The position numbers and the translations under genes are program-made. DNA of 44,242 nucleotides, taken from assembly GCA_030670085.1 (NCBI GenBank), contig DAOVCJ010000006.1, forward strand, positions 1-44,242, given 5' to 3'. The notes beneath the pieces were generated by a model. That model saw nothing but the letters and a program-made list of their open reading frames with translations. It ran no database searches and had not been told where the DNA came from. The DNA comes from Candidatus Aenigmatarchaeota archaeon. Its GTDB lineage: Archaea; Aenigmatarchaeota; Aenigmatarchaeia; QMZP01. This document shows, in pieces, positions 17,876 to 26,991 of this stretch; position 1 is the stretch's first letter, and every line of letters starts with the position of its first letter.

Positions 17876-18010
17876 GGGCCCGTAGCTCAATCGGATAGAG
17901 CGCTCGAGCATTTGCGGCGAAGCTTCGGACCGAGAGGTTGGGGGTTCGACAAGCGAATGACGGCTTGGATATATTGAAACAAGCCGTCTCTCGAACATCC
18001 CTTCGGGCCC
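17876..18010 (+). tRNA. tRNA-Arg(TCG) with two introns: 17907-17921 (30/31, 15 nt) and 17951-17997 (59/60, 47 nt)
   Basis: GGGCCCG/CGGGCCC acceptor; mature CTCGG-CTTCGGA-CCGAG and GGGGG-TTCGACT-CCCTT; BHB motifs drawn at both junctions. Confidence 0.88.
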
Positions 18011-18042
18011 ATTTAAATCGGACCTGAACCAATATATATTCT

Positions 18043-18966
18043 ATGAAGGGGACGCTCTACCTCGTATTGGCGGGGGTTATACTGGGAACAACTGCCATAT
18101 GGGTCAAATTGGTTGGCTCTGCAGTATCACCTTTCATGCTGACTATATTCAGGGTTCTTATTGCCGCCTTCCTTGCTTTTGTGCTCGTTTTCTTTATGAG
18201 GAATCTTAAGATACTCTGGACTGAGAGGAGATACGCGGTTGTCCTTATACTCTCGGGTTTTTTCGGTGTCACTCTGGGATTTGGCCTGTTCATAGCAGCC
18301 CTGCAGTATGTACCTGTTGCAAATGTTGTTTTGCTAATTGGGATTAGTCCTGTAACAACGGCTTTCCTTGCATATTTTTTCCTCAAAGAGAATATAACGA
18401 AATGGGAGATATTAGGAGTGGTGCTGGTTATACTGGGAATTGCATCCATATACGGGCCTGAAATAAACCTCCAGGCAAACATGTTCGGAAATATATTAGC
18501 GCTCCTGGCTGGTGCCTCTTATTCTGTTTTTGTGGTTTCCATGCGATATTTTGAGCAGAAGAAGATTCCGTTCTCTGCAGTGACCTTCTGGCCCATGTTA
18601 ATAGGAGGACTCTTCATGTTCCTGTTCCTTCCATTTGAGCCAATTGCTATCTCGTTCTCAGGAACCATAATGTTTTTTGTATTCGTACTTGCATTCTCAA
18701 CCTTCCTGGGATTCACGTTCTTTGCAGAGGGTCTCAAGACCGTAAGGGCACACAATGCACCGATAATAATACTACTAACAGAACCGATAGTAGGGATACT
18801 GCTTGCATGGCTGATTCTCGGAGAAGTCCCGCCTGGGTACATCTACTTCGGGGGTTCCCTTATAATCCTTGCAAACCTCCTGGTTGAGAAAGAGGTCAGG
18901 AAGAAGAAGTTGGGCAAAAAACCCACCACGATATATAAGAAGCCTCAGCCTTTGTGTGAAAAATAA
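18043..18966 (+). CDS. EamA/DMT-superfamily transporter
   Basis: 10-TM pattern; EPIVGILLAWLILGEVPP. Confidence 0.85.
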   Translation: MKGTLYLVLAGVILGTTAIWVKLVGSAVSPFMLTIFRVLIAAFLAFVLVFFMRNLKILWTERRYAVVLILSGFFGVTLGFGLFIAALQYVPVANVVLLIGISPVTTAFLAYFFLKENITKWEILGVVLVILGIASIYGPEINLQANMFGNILALLAGASYSVFVVSMRYFEQKKIPFSAVTFWPMLIGGLFMFLFLPFEPIAISFSGTIMFFVFVLAFSTFLGFTFFAEGLKTVRAHNAPIIILLTEPIVGILLAWLILGEVPPGYIYFGGSLIILANLLVEKEVRKKKLGKKPTTIYKKPQPLCEK

Positions 18967-19009
18967 ATAAATCTCCTTTTTTAAATATTGAATAATCAAT
19001 TTAAGTCAT

Positions 19010-19129
19010 GCCGGGGTAGCTCAGTTGGTAAGAGCGCTAGACTCATAAGAAAGGCTTATGAGTTCTGATTCCAGATGACGAAGGCTCTGAGACATCTAGA
19101 GGTCGTGGGTTCAAGTCCCGCCCTCGGCA
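19010..19129 (+). tRNA. tRNA-Met(CAT) (elongator-like) with 46-nt intron at 37/38 (19048-19093)
   Basis: GCCGGGG/CCTCGGC acceptor, CTAGA-CTCATAA-TCTAG, GTGGG-TTCAAGT-CCCGC; canonical BHB: CTCA/TGAG central helix, bulges TAA and ACA. Confidence 0.92.
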
Positions 19130-19309
19130 TTACATAATCCGTATACGGGATGTGGCTATTAAGCATATTCCTATTATGCCTATAACAATTGCAGCACCTG
19201 TTGTAGTTTCTCCGAACAGACTGCCCTCAAACATTATGGCAGCACCTGTTAACGCCAATATAATTCCCAATACAAATCTAATTAAAGACCACTTTTTGTT
19301 TTTCTCCAT
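19130..19309 (-). CDS. Small two-TM membrane protein, 59 aa (below ORF-track cutoff)
   Basis: MEKNKKWSLIRFVLGIILALTGAAIMFEGSLFGETTTGAAIVIGIIGICLIATSRIRIM*. Confidence 0.6.
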   Translation of the reverse strand: MEKNKKWSLIRFVLGIILALTGAAIMFEGSLFGETTTGAAIVIGIIGICLIATSRIRIM

Positions 19310-19393
19310 ATTTAACTAATAAAATCGATATTTAAAAATTTTTCATTATCAGGAGCAAGATAGCTTTTTAAGTTGTTTTTGGAAATATAGGGT

Positions 19394-20326
19394 ATGAGCA
19401 TGAAGGTTTTGGTCACAGAGAAGAAACACGTGCATGAGGACTCGATAGAACTGCTAAGGAAGGGGGGTTTAGAGGTTGATTTTAGTGAGCCGGACCTTTC
19501 AAAGGTGAAGCTGGAGGATTACGATGTTCTGTTCGTAAGGACCTACACAAGGGTGGATAAGAAGGTCCTGGACCGGGCGAAGAATTTGAAAGCGGTGATA
19601 AGGGCGGGAGTTGGCCTGGATAACATCGATGTTGAGGAGTGTAAAAAGAGAAACATCAGGGTTTATCATTCACCTGGCTCAAACGCGAATGCTGTCGCGA
19701 GCCACACTATCGCTTTGATTTTCGCTGTTCTGAGGAGGATAGCGAAGGCTGACAAGCACGTGAGGGAAGGGAAATGGAACAGGGAGGAATTCCTATCACA
19801 TGAGCTGGACGAGAAGGTTATAGGGATTGTGGGATTCGGTGCGATAGGAAGACTCGTTGTGAAGAAACTTTCTGGGTTTGATGTCGAGTTTTTAGCTTAC
19901 GACCCGTACCTAACAAGGGAGCAAATAGAAGATGCAGAGGAGGCAAGGGGAAGGGTAAAGAAGCTCGAGGACCTGCACGAACTCATCAGGAAATCCGACA
20001 TAATAACAATCCATGTTCCCCTGATGCCTGAAACCAGATACCTCATAGGGGAAAAGGAGTTCAAGATTATGAAGTCCCACACAATCCTGATAAACACCTC
20101 AAGGGGCGGGGTGGTGGATGAGAAAGCCCTGATAGACTGCCTTAAAAAGGACAAATTATATGGAGCAGGTCTGGACGTGTTTGAGGAGGAGCCTCCAAAG
20201 AACCAGGAGCTTCTGAATCTTCACAACATCGTCCTGACGCCACATACAGCTGCCATGACAGAGCAGGCCCACAGGAATATGTCTGTTCAGGCAGTGGAAG
20301 GCTTTCTGAAGGATTTCAAGGTATAA
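19394..20326 (+). CDS. serA: D-3-phosphoglycerate dehydrogenase-like 2-hydroxyacid dehydrogenase
   Basis: GIVGFGAIGRLVVKKL, LINTSRGGVVDEKAL, HTAAMTEQAHRNMS. Confidence 0.88.
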   Translation: MSMKVLVTEKKHVHEDSIELLRKGGLEVDFSEPDLSKVKLEDYDVLFVRTYTRVDKKVLDRAKNLKAVIRAGVGLDNIDVEECKKRNIRVYHSPGSNANAVASHTIALIFAVLRRIAKADKHVREGKWNREEFLSHELDEKVIGIVGFGAIGRLVVKKLSGFDVEFLAYDPYLTREQIEDAEEARGRVKKLEDLHELIRKSDIITIHVPLMPETRYLIGEKEFKIMKSHTILINTSRGGVVDEKALIDCLKKDKLYGAGLDVFEEEPPKNQELLNLHNIVLTPHTAAMTEQAHRNMSVQAVEGFLKDFKV

Positions 20327-20378
20327 ACAGATAAGCTTAAATTATTTACTGTAATATATATTATATAGTGGTGATATT

Positions 20379-20480
20379 ATGGCTATTTGTATAGGATGCG
20401 GAAGATTTATAGAACACGAAGGATTGTGCACAAGATGTAAAAGAAAGAAGGATGAAGATAAACTCAAAAAAATTATATAA
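20379..20480 (+). CDS. 33-aa zinc-ribbon microprotein
   Basis: MAICIGCGRFIEHEGLCTRCKRKKDEDKLKKII*; two CxxC; SD-like gtggtgat upstream. Confidence 0.5.
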   Translation: MAICIGCGRFIEHEGLCTRCKRKKDEDKLKKII

Positions 20481-20509
20481 ATAAGAATAAGCTTCCGTAA
20501 TTTATTATT

Positions 20510-21697
20510 ATGATGGAGATAAGGTTCGATCCCAAGAAGGGAATCTGGGCTGAAGAGGAAGAGACTGTAGACAAGCTCAGGAAGAACTACTTCGGTACTC
20601 CGAAGGGGAAGAAAATCTGGCTTGAGATAGAGGAATCTCTGTATCTGATAACCTTCCAGAACGCTTCATGCTGGCTCGGGAAAAAGCAGATAGGCTTCAA
20701 TGAGCTTGCCTCCCACTTCGCGAAGAAGGACAAGAGGCTTTTCATAAAATATAACGCCTACAGGGACTGGAGGGACAGGGGCCTGGTTGTGAAGTCAATA
20801 GGCCTGGTTGAGACTGGGAAGAAGAGGAAGGTCAAGTGGAGGAGATACCCTGCAGAGACATCAAAAATCAAAAAGTTGAGAGCCAGGGTTTACTGGTATC
20901 CTGATTCTTTGTTTTCAGTTCTGGAGGACGAGACCCTTGGAAAGAAGCTATTCAATGATTACTGGTTCGGGCAGTTCGGAATCTACAAGCAGGAAAGGGG
21001 GACGCTTCTGAAGCTGAATTTTCTGGAAACTATATTCCTTGCAAAGCACTTCGGTTTAAAGGTCGTTAATGTTGAAAACGGGAAGGAGATGAAATCATCA
21101 CAAATCCTTGAACAGGTCACAAAGGAGAGGGAGTATACAAAAAGCCTTTACAAAGTTTATGAGGAATGGAGACTGAAGGGTTACGTTGTGAAGACCGGTT
21201 TCAAGTTCGGTTCGCATTTCAGGATTTATTTCCCTAGCGCATCTCCAGCAAAGGAAGGGAAATGGATCCATTCGAAGCATGTACTTCATGTTTTCCCAAA
21301 GGAGCAGAAACTCCTGATATCTGAATGGGCAAGGGCGGTCAGGGTCGCGCATGGAGTGAAGAAGACATTCCTTTTATCCGTTCCCGAGCTGGAGAAAAAA
21401 GACTACGTGGACTATCCGTCAGATTTCATTGCATACAGAAGGAAGAAGGTTGGTGGGAACTGGATAAGGGAAACCCTGGAGGACAAAGCAAGGTATCTCC
21501 TGGTCGCTGTCTCCGAGGATGAGCACATAGGAGGTGTTGAGCTCGCTTCCCTCCTCACAAAGGCAGAGAGAATGGGACTGAACGTCCTGCTTTCCATAAC
21601 AGACAGGGAAACCTCAATCACCTACTACGTCCTTAACAAGGTAAAGCTGCCCGGCTCCAAATACGAATACTATGAGATTGAATGGATGAAGCCGTAG
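20510..21697 (+). CDS. endA: tRNA-splicing endonuclease EndA, multi-unit (possibly epsilon2-like) architecture
   Basis: YEEWRLKGYVVKTGFKFGSHFRIY...IHSKHVLHVF...RVAHGVKKTFLLSV (Y/H/K triad context) plus extra C-terminal unit ending ERMGLNVLLSITDRETSITYYVL. Confidence 0.9.
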   Translation: MMEIRFDPKKGIWAEEEETVDKLRKNYFGTPKGKKIWLEIEESLYLITFQNASCWLGKKQIGFNELASHFAKKDKRLFIKYNAYRDWRDRGLVVKSIGLVETGKKRKVKWRRYPAETSKIKKLRARVYWYPDSLFSVLEDETLGKKLFNDYWFGQFGIYKQERGTLLKLNFLETIFLAKHFGLKVVNVENGKEMKSSQILEQVTKEREYTKSLYKVYEEWRLKGYVVKTGFKFGSHFRIYFPSASPAKEGKWIHSKHVLHVFPKEQKLLISEWARAVRVAHGVKKTFLLSVPELEKKDYVDYPSDFIAYRRKKVGGNWIRETLEDKARYLLVAVSEDEHIGGVELASLLTKAERMGLNVLLSITDRETSITYYVLNKVKLPGSKYEYYEIEWMKP

Positions 21698-21729
21698 AAT
21701 AGATTAATCTCAATTTAGGAGGGGATGAT

Positions 21730-21761
21730 ACAAGAGGGGGGACCTGGGTTCCCTCTTTTGT
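21730..21761 (+). terminator. Hairpin between endA and polB (terminator or leader structure)
   Basis: ACAAGAGGG...CCCTCTTTTGT inverted repeat followed by T-run. Confidence 0.35.
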
Positions 21762-21797
21762 AAGTAAGCTTTTTAATCCCAAAATCAAACTAAAATC

Positions 21798-24248
21798 ATG
21801 CCTGAGGAGATTGAGTTCTGCATACTGAACATAGACTATATGATGGAGGGGAATACCCCTGTTATCAGGGTGTGGGGGAAGACTGATAAGGGAAAAACAA
21901 TCTGCGTCCTTGACAGAACTTTCGAGCCGTATTTCTACATGGAGCCCAAGCCGGATTTGAAAAAAGCGGATATTGAGAATTTGAAGGCAAAGATTCTCAG
22001 AATGGAACTCGAGGGTGAGAAACCGGAAAGGGTCGAAATCTTGGACAAGACAATCCTGGGAAAGCCCCTGAAGGTTCTGAAGGTTAGTGTGAAGAGGCCT
22101 CCGGACGTCCCGAAGTTCCGGGATCTTCTGAAGGACTGGAAGGAGGTAAGGAACGAGTACGAATACGGGATTTCATTCTACAGGAGGTATCTGATAGACA
22201 ATGATCTCATACCAATGAGCTGGGCAAGGGTCTCTGGCAAGAAGATAGAATCCGGCCTGCTGGTGGACGAGACTATTGAGGCGAAGGAGGTTAAGCCAAT
22301 AGAAAGGGAGGGGCTACCGAACCTACATGTTATGGCCTTTGACATTGAGCTCGCAGAGGAGGATGGGGAAGGGAAGATAATAATGATTTCTTTCAGGAGC
22401 AACAGGGGGTTGAACAAGGTTATAACGTACAAGAAAGTCAAGGGAAAGGGAACAGAGCTTGTCAGGAGCGAGGAGGAGCTCCTCAAAAGGTTCACCGAGG
22501 TTGTGAAAGAACAGAACCCTGACATAATCGTCGGGTACAACACAGACAGGTATGATTTTCTGAAGCTGAATGAGAGATGTGAGAAATACAGGATAGAGTT
22601 GAGGCTTGGAAGGGATGACAGGCATGTTGTTTTCAGGAAGAGGGGTAGAATCTTCTCAGCTCAGATAAACGGCAGGGTTCATGTAGACCTTTTTGACTTC
22701 ATAGAACATATCCTGGGAAGTTCCCTGGCAACAGAAACCCTGACCCTTGACAGAGTCGCAAAGGAAATCCTGGGAAAGGGAAAGAAAAAAGTCGAATGGA
22801 AGGAGATTGAAAAGGCATGGAAGGAGGGAAAGAACCTAGAAAGGATTGTTGAGTACTGTAGATGGGACTCGGAACTAACCCTGCTCCTTTCGGATCATCT
22901 GCTTCCCCAGATATATGAACTCTGCAAAACAGTGGGCCAGATCCTTTTTGATGTTTCTCGAATGACCTACTCACAGCTTGTGGAGTGGTTACTGATAAGG
23001 AATGCCTACAGGATTGGGGAGATATCCCAGAACAGGCCAAAGTACGATGAGGTTATGAGAAGGAGGAAGTATCCGGCCTACACAGGGGGTTATGTTCACG
23101 TTCCAAAGGAGGGCATACATGACAAGATCGCTCTCTTTGATTTTGCCTCGCTGTACCCCACCATAACCATAACCCACAACGTCTCCCCTGATACGCTTAA
23201 CTGCATATGCTGCAAATCAGGGGATTCAAAGAAGAACAAGGTCCCGGGACAGGAACACTACTACTGCAAGAAGAAGATTGGGTTCATACCCAATATCATC
23301 AAAGAACTGCTGGAGAAGAGGAACAATATCAAAAGGAAAATGGACAGAGCGAAACCATACAGTATAAAGTACAAGGGCCTTGACAACAGGCAGTACGCTT
23401 TGAAGGTCTTGACGAATTCCATATACGGTTACTATGCCTTTGCGGGCTCCAGATGGTACTCAAGGGTTTGTGCGGAATCCATAACCGCATGGGGTAGGTT
23501 CTACATAAAGAAGGTCATATCAATGGCTGAGAGGATGAAGTATGAGGTTATTTATGGTGATACGGATTCCCTCTTCCTTAAAGTGAGAGGCCAGAAGCAT
23601 GCAACAGATTTCCTGAAGAGGGTTAACAGGTCCCTCCCAGGGATAATGGAACTGGATTTCAGGGATCTTTATAAATCCGGGATATTTGTTCTAGGGAAGA
23701 CGGGGATTGCTGCAAAGAAGCGTTATGCGCTGATAGATTTCGATGGGAAGATAACGATAAGGGGATTTGAGAAGGTCAGGAGGGATTGGTCAAAAATCGC
23801 GAAGGACACGCAGGAAAACGTCCTGTTTGCGGTTCTGAAGGACAAATCTCCAAAGAAGGCGGTAAAAATCGTAAAGAAAACCATAGATGATATTCAAAAA
23901 AACAGAGTTGATATGGATGATCTGGTTATCTATTCCCAAGTAACCAGGCCCCTGTCCAAGTACGAACAGATAAGTCCCCATGTCGTTGCTGCGAGAAAAG
24001 CAAGGGAAAGGGGAAGGGTTATCAAGGAGGGATCAACCATAAGTTTCATAATAACCAAGGGTTCTGGTTCAATCTCCACGAGGGCAGAGCCCGCTGAGGA
24101 TGCCAAAAACTATGATCCTGACTATTACATAAACCACCAGGTAATTCCCGCTGCTCTGCGAGTTCTCTCTGGCCTGGGGTACACAGAGGGGAATTTTGAA
24201 AGTGGGGAGAAGAAGGCACAGGTCTCCATCTCAAGGTTTGTGAAGTGA
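21798..24248 (+). CDS. polB: Family B DNA polymerase
   Basis: FDIELAEEDG (ExoI), DFASLYPTI, KVLTNSIYGYYAFAGSRWY, YGDTDSLF. Confidence 0.96.
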   Translation: MPEEIEFCILNIDYMMEGNTPVIRVWGKTDKGKTICVLDRTFEPYFYMEPKPDLKKADIENLKAKILRMELEGEKPERVEILDKTILGKPLKVLKVSVKRPPDVPKFRDLLKDWKEVRNEYEYGISFYRRYLIDNDLIPMSWARVSGKKIESGLLVDETIEAKEVKPIEREGLPNLHVMAFDIELAEEDGEGKIIMISFRSNRGLNKVITYKKVKGKGTELVRSEEELLKRFTEVVKEQNPDIIVGYNTDRYDFLKLNERCEKYRIELRLGRDDRHVVFRKRGRIFSAQINGRVHVDLFDFIEHILGSSLATETLTLDRVAKEILGKGKKKVEWKEIEKAWKEGKNLERIVEYCRWDSELTLLLSDHLLPQIYELCKTVGQILFDVSRMTYSQLVEWLLIRNAYRIGEISQNRPKYDEVMRRRKYPAYTGGYVHVPKEGIHDKIALFDFASLYPTITITHNVSPDTLNCICCKSGDSKKNKVPGQEHYYCKKKIGFIPNIIKELLEKRNNIKRKMDRAKPYSIKYKGLDNRQYALKVLTNSIYGYYAFAGSRWYSRVCAESITAWGRFYIKKVISMAERMKYEVIYGDTDSLFLKVRGQKHATDFLKRVNRSLPGIMELDFRDLYKSGIFVLGKTGIAAKKRYALIDFDGKITIRGFEKVRRDWSKIAKDTQENVLFAVLKDKSPKKAVKIVKKTIDDIQKNRVDMDDLVIYSQVTRPLSKYEQISPHVVAARKARERGRVIKEGSTISFIITKGSGSISTRAEPAEDAKNYDPDYYINHQVIPAALRVLSGLGYTEGNFESGEKKAQVSISRFVK

Positions 24249-24250
24249 TG

Positions 24251-24760
24251 TCACACCCAACCAAAAACACCAGCCATCCAGGCTACTGAGTAGAATCCTG
24301 CCCAGGCTAGAATAACATTGATTATTACTTTTCCTATGACTGTTGCGAGGAAGAATCTCTTTAAGTCGTATTTAATTATCCCGGCAAGTATTCCTATTAT
24401 ATCGTATGGTAATGGTGTGGCTGCGAAAAGAATTATGACAGGAAATACACCCTTGTTATCTGACCATTTCTTTGCTTTGGAGAGCCATTTCTGATTCTTG
24501 CTCTTTATAACTTCCCTCCCACCGATTCCAAGAACGTAACCCGTTAACTCTCCTATTGCGGCTCCCACTCCCGCAGTTATTCCAACTAACCATGGATTCA
24601 AAATCGCTCCAGCAAAGAAGGAAATCGCAAAAACAGGAACAGGAAGGAATATCGAGGCGTTTCCCAGTATGCTTACCACAAAGATTCCCAGATAGCCCCA
24701 GGTTACAGCAATATCCTGGGACCACAAAACGAACTGTTGTGCAAGGGCAAGGATGTCCAT
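24251..24760 (-). CDS. DedA/VTT-domain membrane protein
   Basis: 169 aa, TM-rich, ATPLPYDIIGILAGIIKYDLKRFFLATVIGK. Confidence 0.8.
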   Translation of the reverse strand: MDILALAQQFVLWSQDIAVTWGYLGIFVVSILGNASIFLPVPVFAISFFAGAILNPWLVGITAGVGAAIGELTGYVLGIGGREVIKSKNQKWLSKAKKWSDNKGVFPVIILFAATPLPYDIIGILAGIIKYDLKRFFLATVIGKVIINVILAWAGFYSVAWMAGVFGWV

Positions 24761-24803
24761 ATGTTTTTATTGTTGTTCTGGTTAAATAAAATGGAGTGAT
24801 CTT

Positions 24804-25223
24804 ATGGCTGTGGAGACAAAGACGATAAGGGTGTCATCAAAGGCAGAGACAGATATCATAAACATAACAGAACAGGTTTCCCACGCAGTCCAAGATTCGA
24901 AAGTCAGGAATGGGATTGTTAACGTATTCGTACCGGGGTCCACTGCGTCTGTTTCAACTATCGAATTTGAGCCGAACCTGGTCAAGGACTTTGAGGACGC
25001 TATAGAGAGACTGGTTCCATCAGATATCAAGTACAGGCACACAGAAACCTGGGGTGATGACAACGGGAAGTCACATGTCAGGGCGACCCTGGTTCAGCCA
25101 GGACTGACCGTTCCCTTCCGGGACAAGAAACTGCTTTTGGGGCAGTGGCAGCAGCTGGTCCTCATTGACTTTGACGTCCCTGCCAGAACAAGGGAAGTGG
25201 TTCTGCAGATTATTGGAGAGTGA
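24804..25223 (+). CDS. YjbQ/UPF0047 family protein
   Basis: NGIVNVFVPGSTASVSTIEFEP...HTETWGDDNGKSHVRATLVQPGLTVPF...LGQWQQLVLIDFD. Confidence 0.9.
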   Translation: MAVETKTIRVSSKAETDIINITEQVSHAVQDSKVRNGIVNVFVPGSTASVSTIEFEPNLVKDFEDAIERLVPSDIKYRHTETWGDDNGKSHVRATLVQPGLTVPFRDKKLLLGQWQQLVLIDFDVPARTREVVLQIIGE

Positions 25224-25938
25224 AGTAAACCCTTCGGTTGTTTTTGCCCTTGTTTTCTGCCCTCTCGAATTTTATTTCTCCTATCTCTTTCAGGCTCTTC
25301 ACATGGGTTCCACCGTCCGCCTCCTTTATGAGGCCGACTATGTCAACTATCCTTATGTTCTTGACTGAAGGCGGGAGCATCTTTTCAGGGTCCACACCCG
25401 CGAGTTTGAACAGGCCCTTGTCCTTGATTGCTTCCTCTCTGGGCATGTAGGATATCTTTATGGGCAGATCCTTATTTATGAAATCATTCGACATCTTAAT
25501 GTACTCGATGATTTTTTCCTTGTCAAAATCCTCTAGGTTCAGATCAATTCTGGAGTGATCGGTTCCCAGCTGGTTCCCTGTAATAAGGGCGCCTGTCTCG
25601 TTCTCTATTACCCCGCTTAGGACATGGGCAGCGGTGTGCATCCTCATCAATCGATATCTTCGGTCCCAGTCTATCCTACACTTCATCTTGTCTCCTTCCT
25701 TCAGTCCCTCATTGTCGACCTCGTGTGAGATGTTCCCTCCGAATTTCCCAACAAAGACAACCTTGAAAACCATCCCGTCTGATGTTCTCACCATCTCTCC
25801 GATATCCCATGGCTGCCCGCCTGACTTGGGATAGAAAGCTGTTTTGTCTAGGACAATGAACTTCTTGTCTGCCTTAGCTACATCTGCCTCCCACTCCTTC
25901 AGGTAGGAGTCATCCAGGTACAGGGCGTCTCTGGTCAT
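25210..25938 (-). CDS. Alanyl-tRNA editing protein (AlaX-M-like)
   Basis: LDKTAFYPKSGGQPWDIG, HTAAHVLSG, EADGGTHVKSLKEIGEI. Confidence 0.88.
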   Translation of the reverse strand: MTRDALYLDDSYLKEWEADVAKADKKFIVLDKTAFYPKSGGQPWDIGEMVRTSDGMVFKVVFVGKFGGNISHEVDNEGLKEGDKMKCRIDWDRRYRLMRMHTAAHVLSGVIENETGALITGNQLGTDHSRIDLNLEDFDKEKIIEYIKMSNDFINKDLPIKISYMPREEAIKDKGLFKLAGVDPEKMLPPSVKNIRIVDIVGLIKEADGGTHVKSLKEIGEIKFERAENKGKNNRRVYFTLQ

Positions 25939-25974
25939 AATCTATAAATTAAAGACAATGATATATAAATTTAT

Positions 25975-26754
25975 ATGGGCTTCAGGAAGGTTGCTGTGGA
26001 GGCTGTGAAGGAATCAGGCAAAGTGATCAGAGAGAACTTCGGTCATGTGAAAGGCTTGAAGATAAAGCATGGGGACTGGCGCGACCTGGTAACGGATATT
26101 GACATAGAGGCCAATAAGATAATACTCAACATTCTGAAAGAAAACTTCCCTGAGCACAATATAATATCAGAGGAAGCCAAGCCTTTCGAGAGGGGATCGG
26201 ATTACGTTTGGTTTGTTGATCCAATGGATGGGACAACCAATTACACTGTGGCATTTCCGTTCATAGGAACGTGTATAGGTCTGACGTTTAAAGGGAAACC
26301 AATTCTTGGAGTGGTCTACAACCCCATAATAGATGAGTTCTTTGTTGGAGAGGATGGCAAGGGAGCGACTCTGAATGGTGAGGAAATCCGGGTATCGGAA
26401 AATTCCGAACTCAAGAAAACCATTGTCAGTTTCTGTCATATGAACACACCAGAGAGTATAATGAGTGTGGAGAAGCCCTTCCGGTATTTCAAGACCAATG
26501 CAAGGGATTACAGAAAGTTTGGTTCAGGGGGGCTGGAAATCTGCTGGGTTGCGTGCGGGAGGAACGACGTCTACTTCAGGCCTGATGTGGTCCTTCATGA
26601 TGTAATTCCGGGTTATGTGATTGCGAAAGAATCAGGCGCGAAAATAACGGACTGGCAGAACAGGCCATGGAAATTGGAATCGAAGAACCTGCTCGTAACC
26701 AACGGGACCAAGATTCATGAAAATGTTTTGGGGATTATAAATCGTTCGAAATAA
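25975..26754 (+). CDS. Inositol monophosphatase / FBPase-family phosphatase
   Basis: DLVTDIDIEANKIIL, ISEEA, WFVDPMDGTTNYTVAFPF. Confidence 0.85.
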   Translation: MGFRKVAVEAVKESGKVIRENFGHVKGLKIKHGDWRDLVTDIDIEANKIILNILKENFPEHNIISEEAKPFERGSDYVWFVDPMDGTTNYTVAFPFIGTCIGLTFKGKPILGVVYNPIIDEFFVGEDGKGATLNGEEIRVSENSELKKTIVSFCHMNTPESIMSVEKPFRYFKTNARDYRKFGSGGLEICWVACGRNDVYFRPDVVLHDVIPGYVIAKESGAKITDWQNRPWKLESKNLLVTNGTKIHENVLGIINRSK

Positions 26755-26792
26755 AACTAAAAAAGTTATTTCGGGTTTTAAGAATTGATTGC

Positions 26793-26849
26793 TTACCTCT
26801 TTCTCTTTGCCTTTCTCTTTGCCTTCTTTGCCCTTTTTCTTACTGCCAT
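26793..26849 (-). CDS. 18-aa highly basic micro-ORF
   Basis: MAVRKRAKKAKRKAKRKR* with TATA-like sequence upstream on minus strand. Confidence 0.35.
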   Translation of the reverse strand: MAVRKRAKKAKRKAKRKR

Positions 26850-26991
26850 GTAAATCTGTATAATAATTGTTCTTTCTTAAATAAAAAGTTTTTCAAAAAT
26901 TTTTCAAAAACTGCTTTTTCGAGGTAAAAGTCCCTTTAAAAGATTATCTAAGAATAAAATAACTGCATAGCAAGGAATTTTAGGTGAAAGT

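Noticed and set aside
25210-25938. AlaX missing the canonical CGGTH cysteine (reads DGGTHV)
   Set aside because: DGGTHV is known in AlaX-M type proteins, so not unusual.
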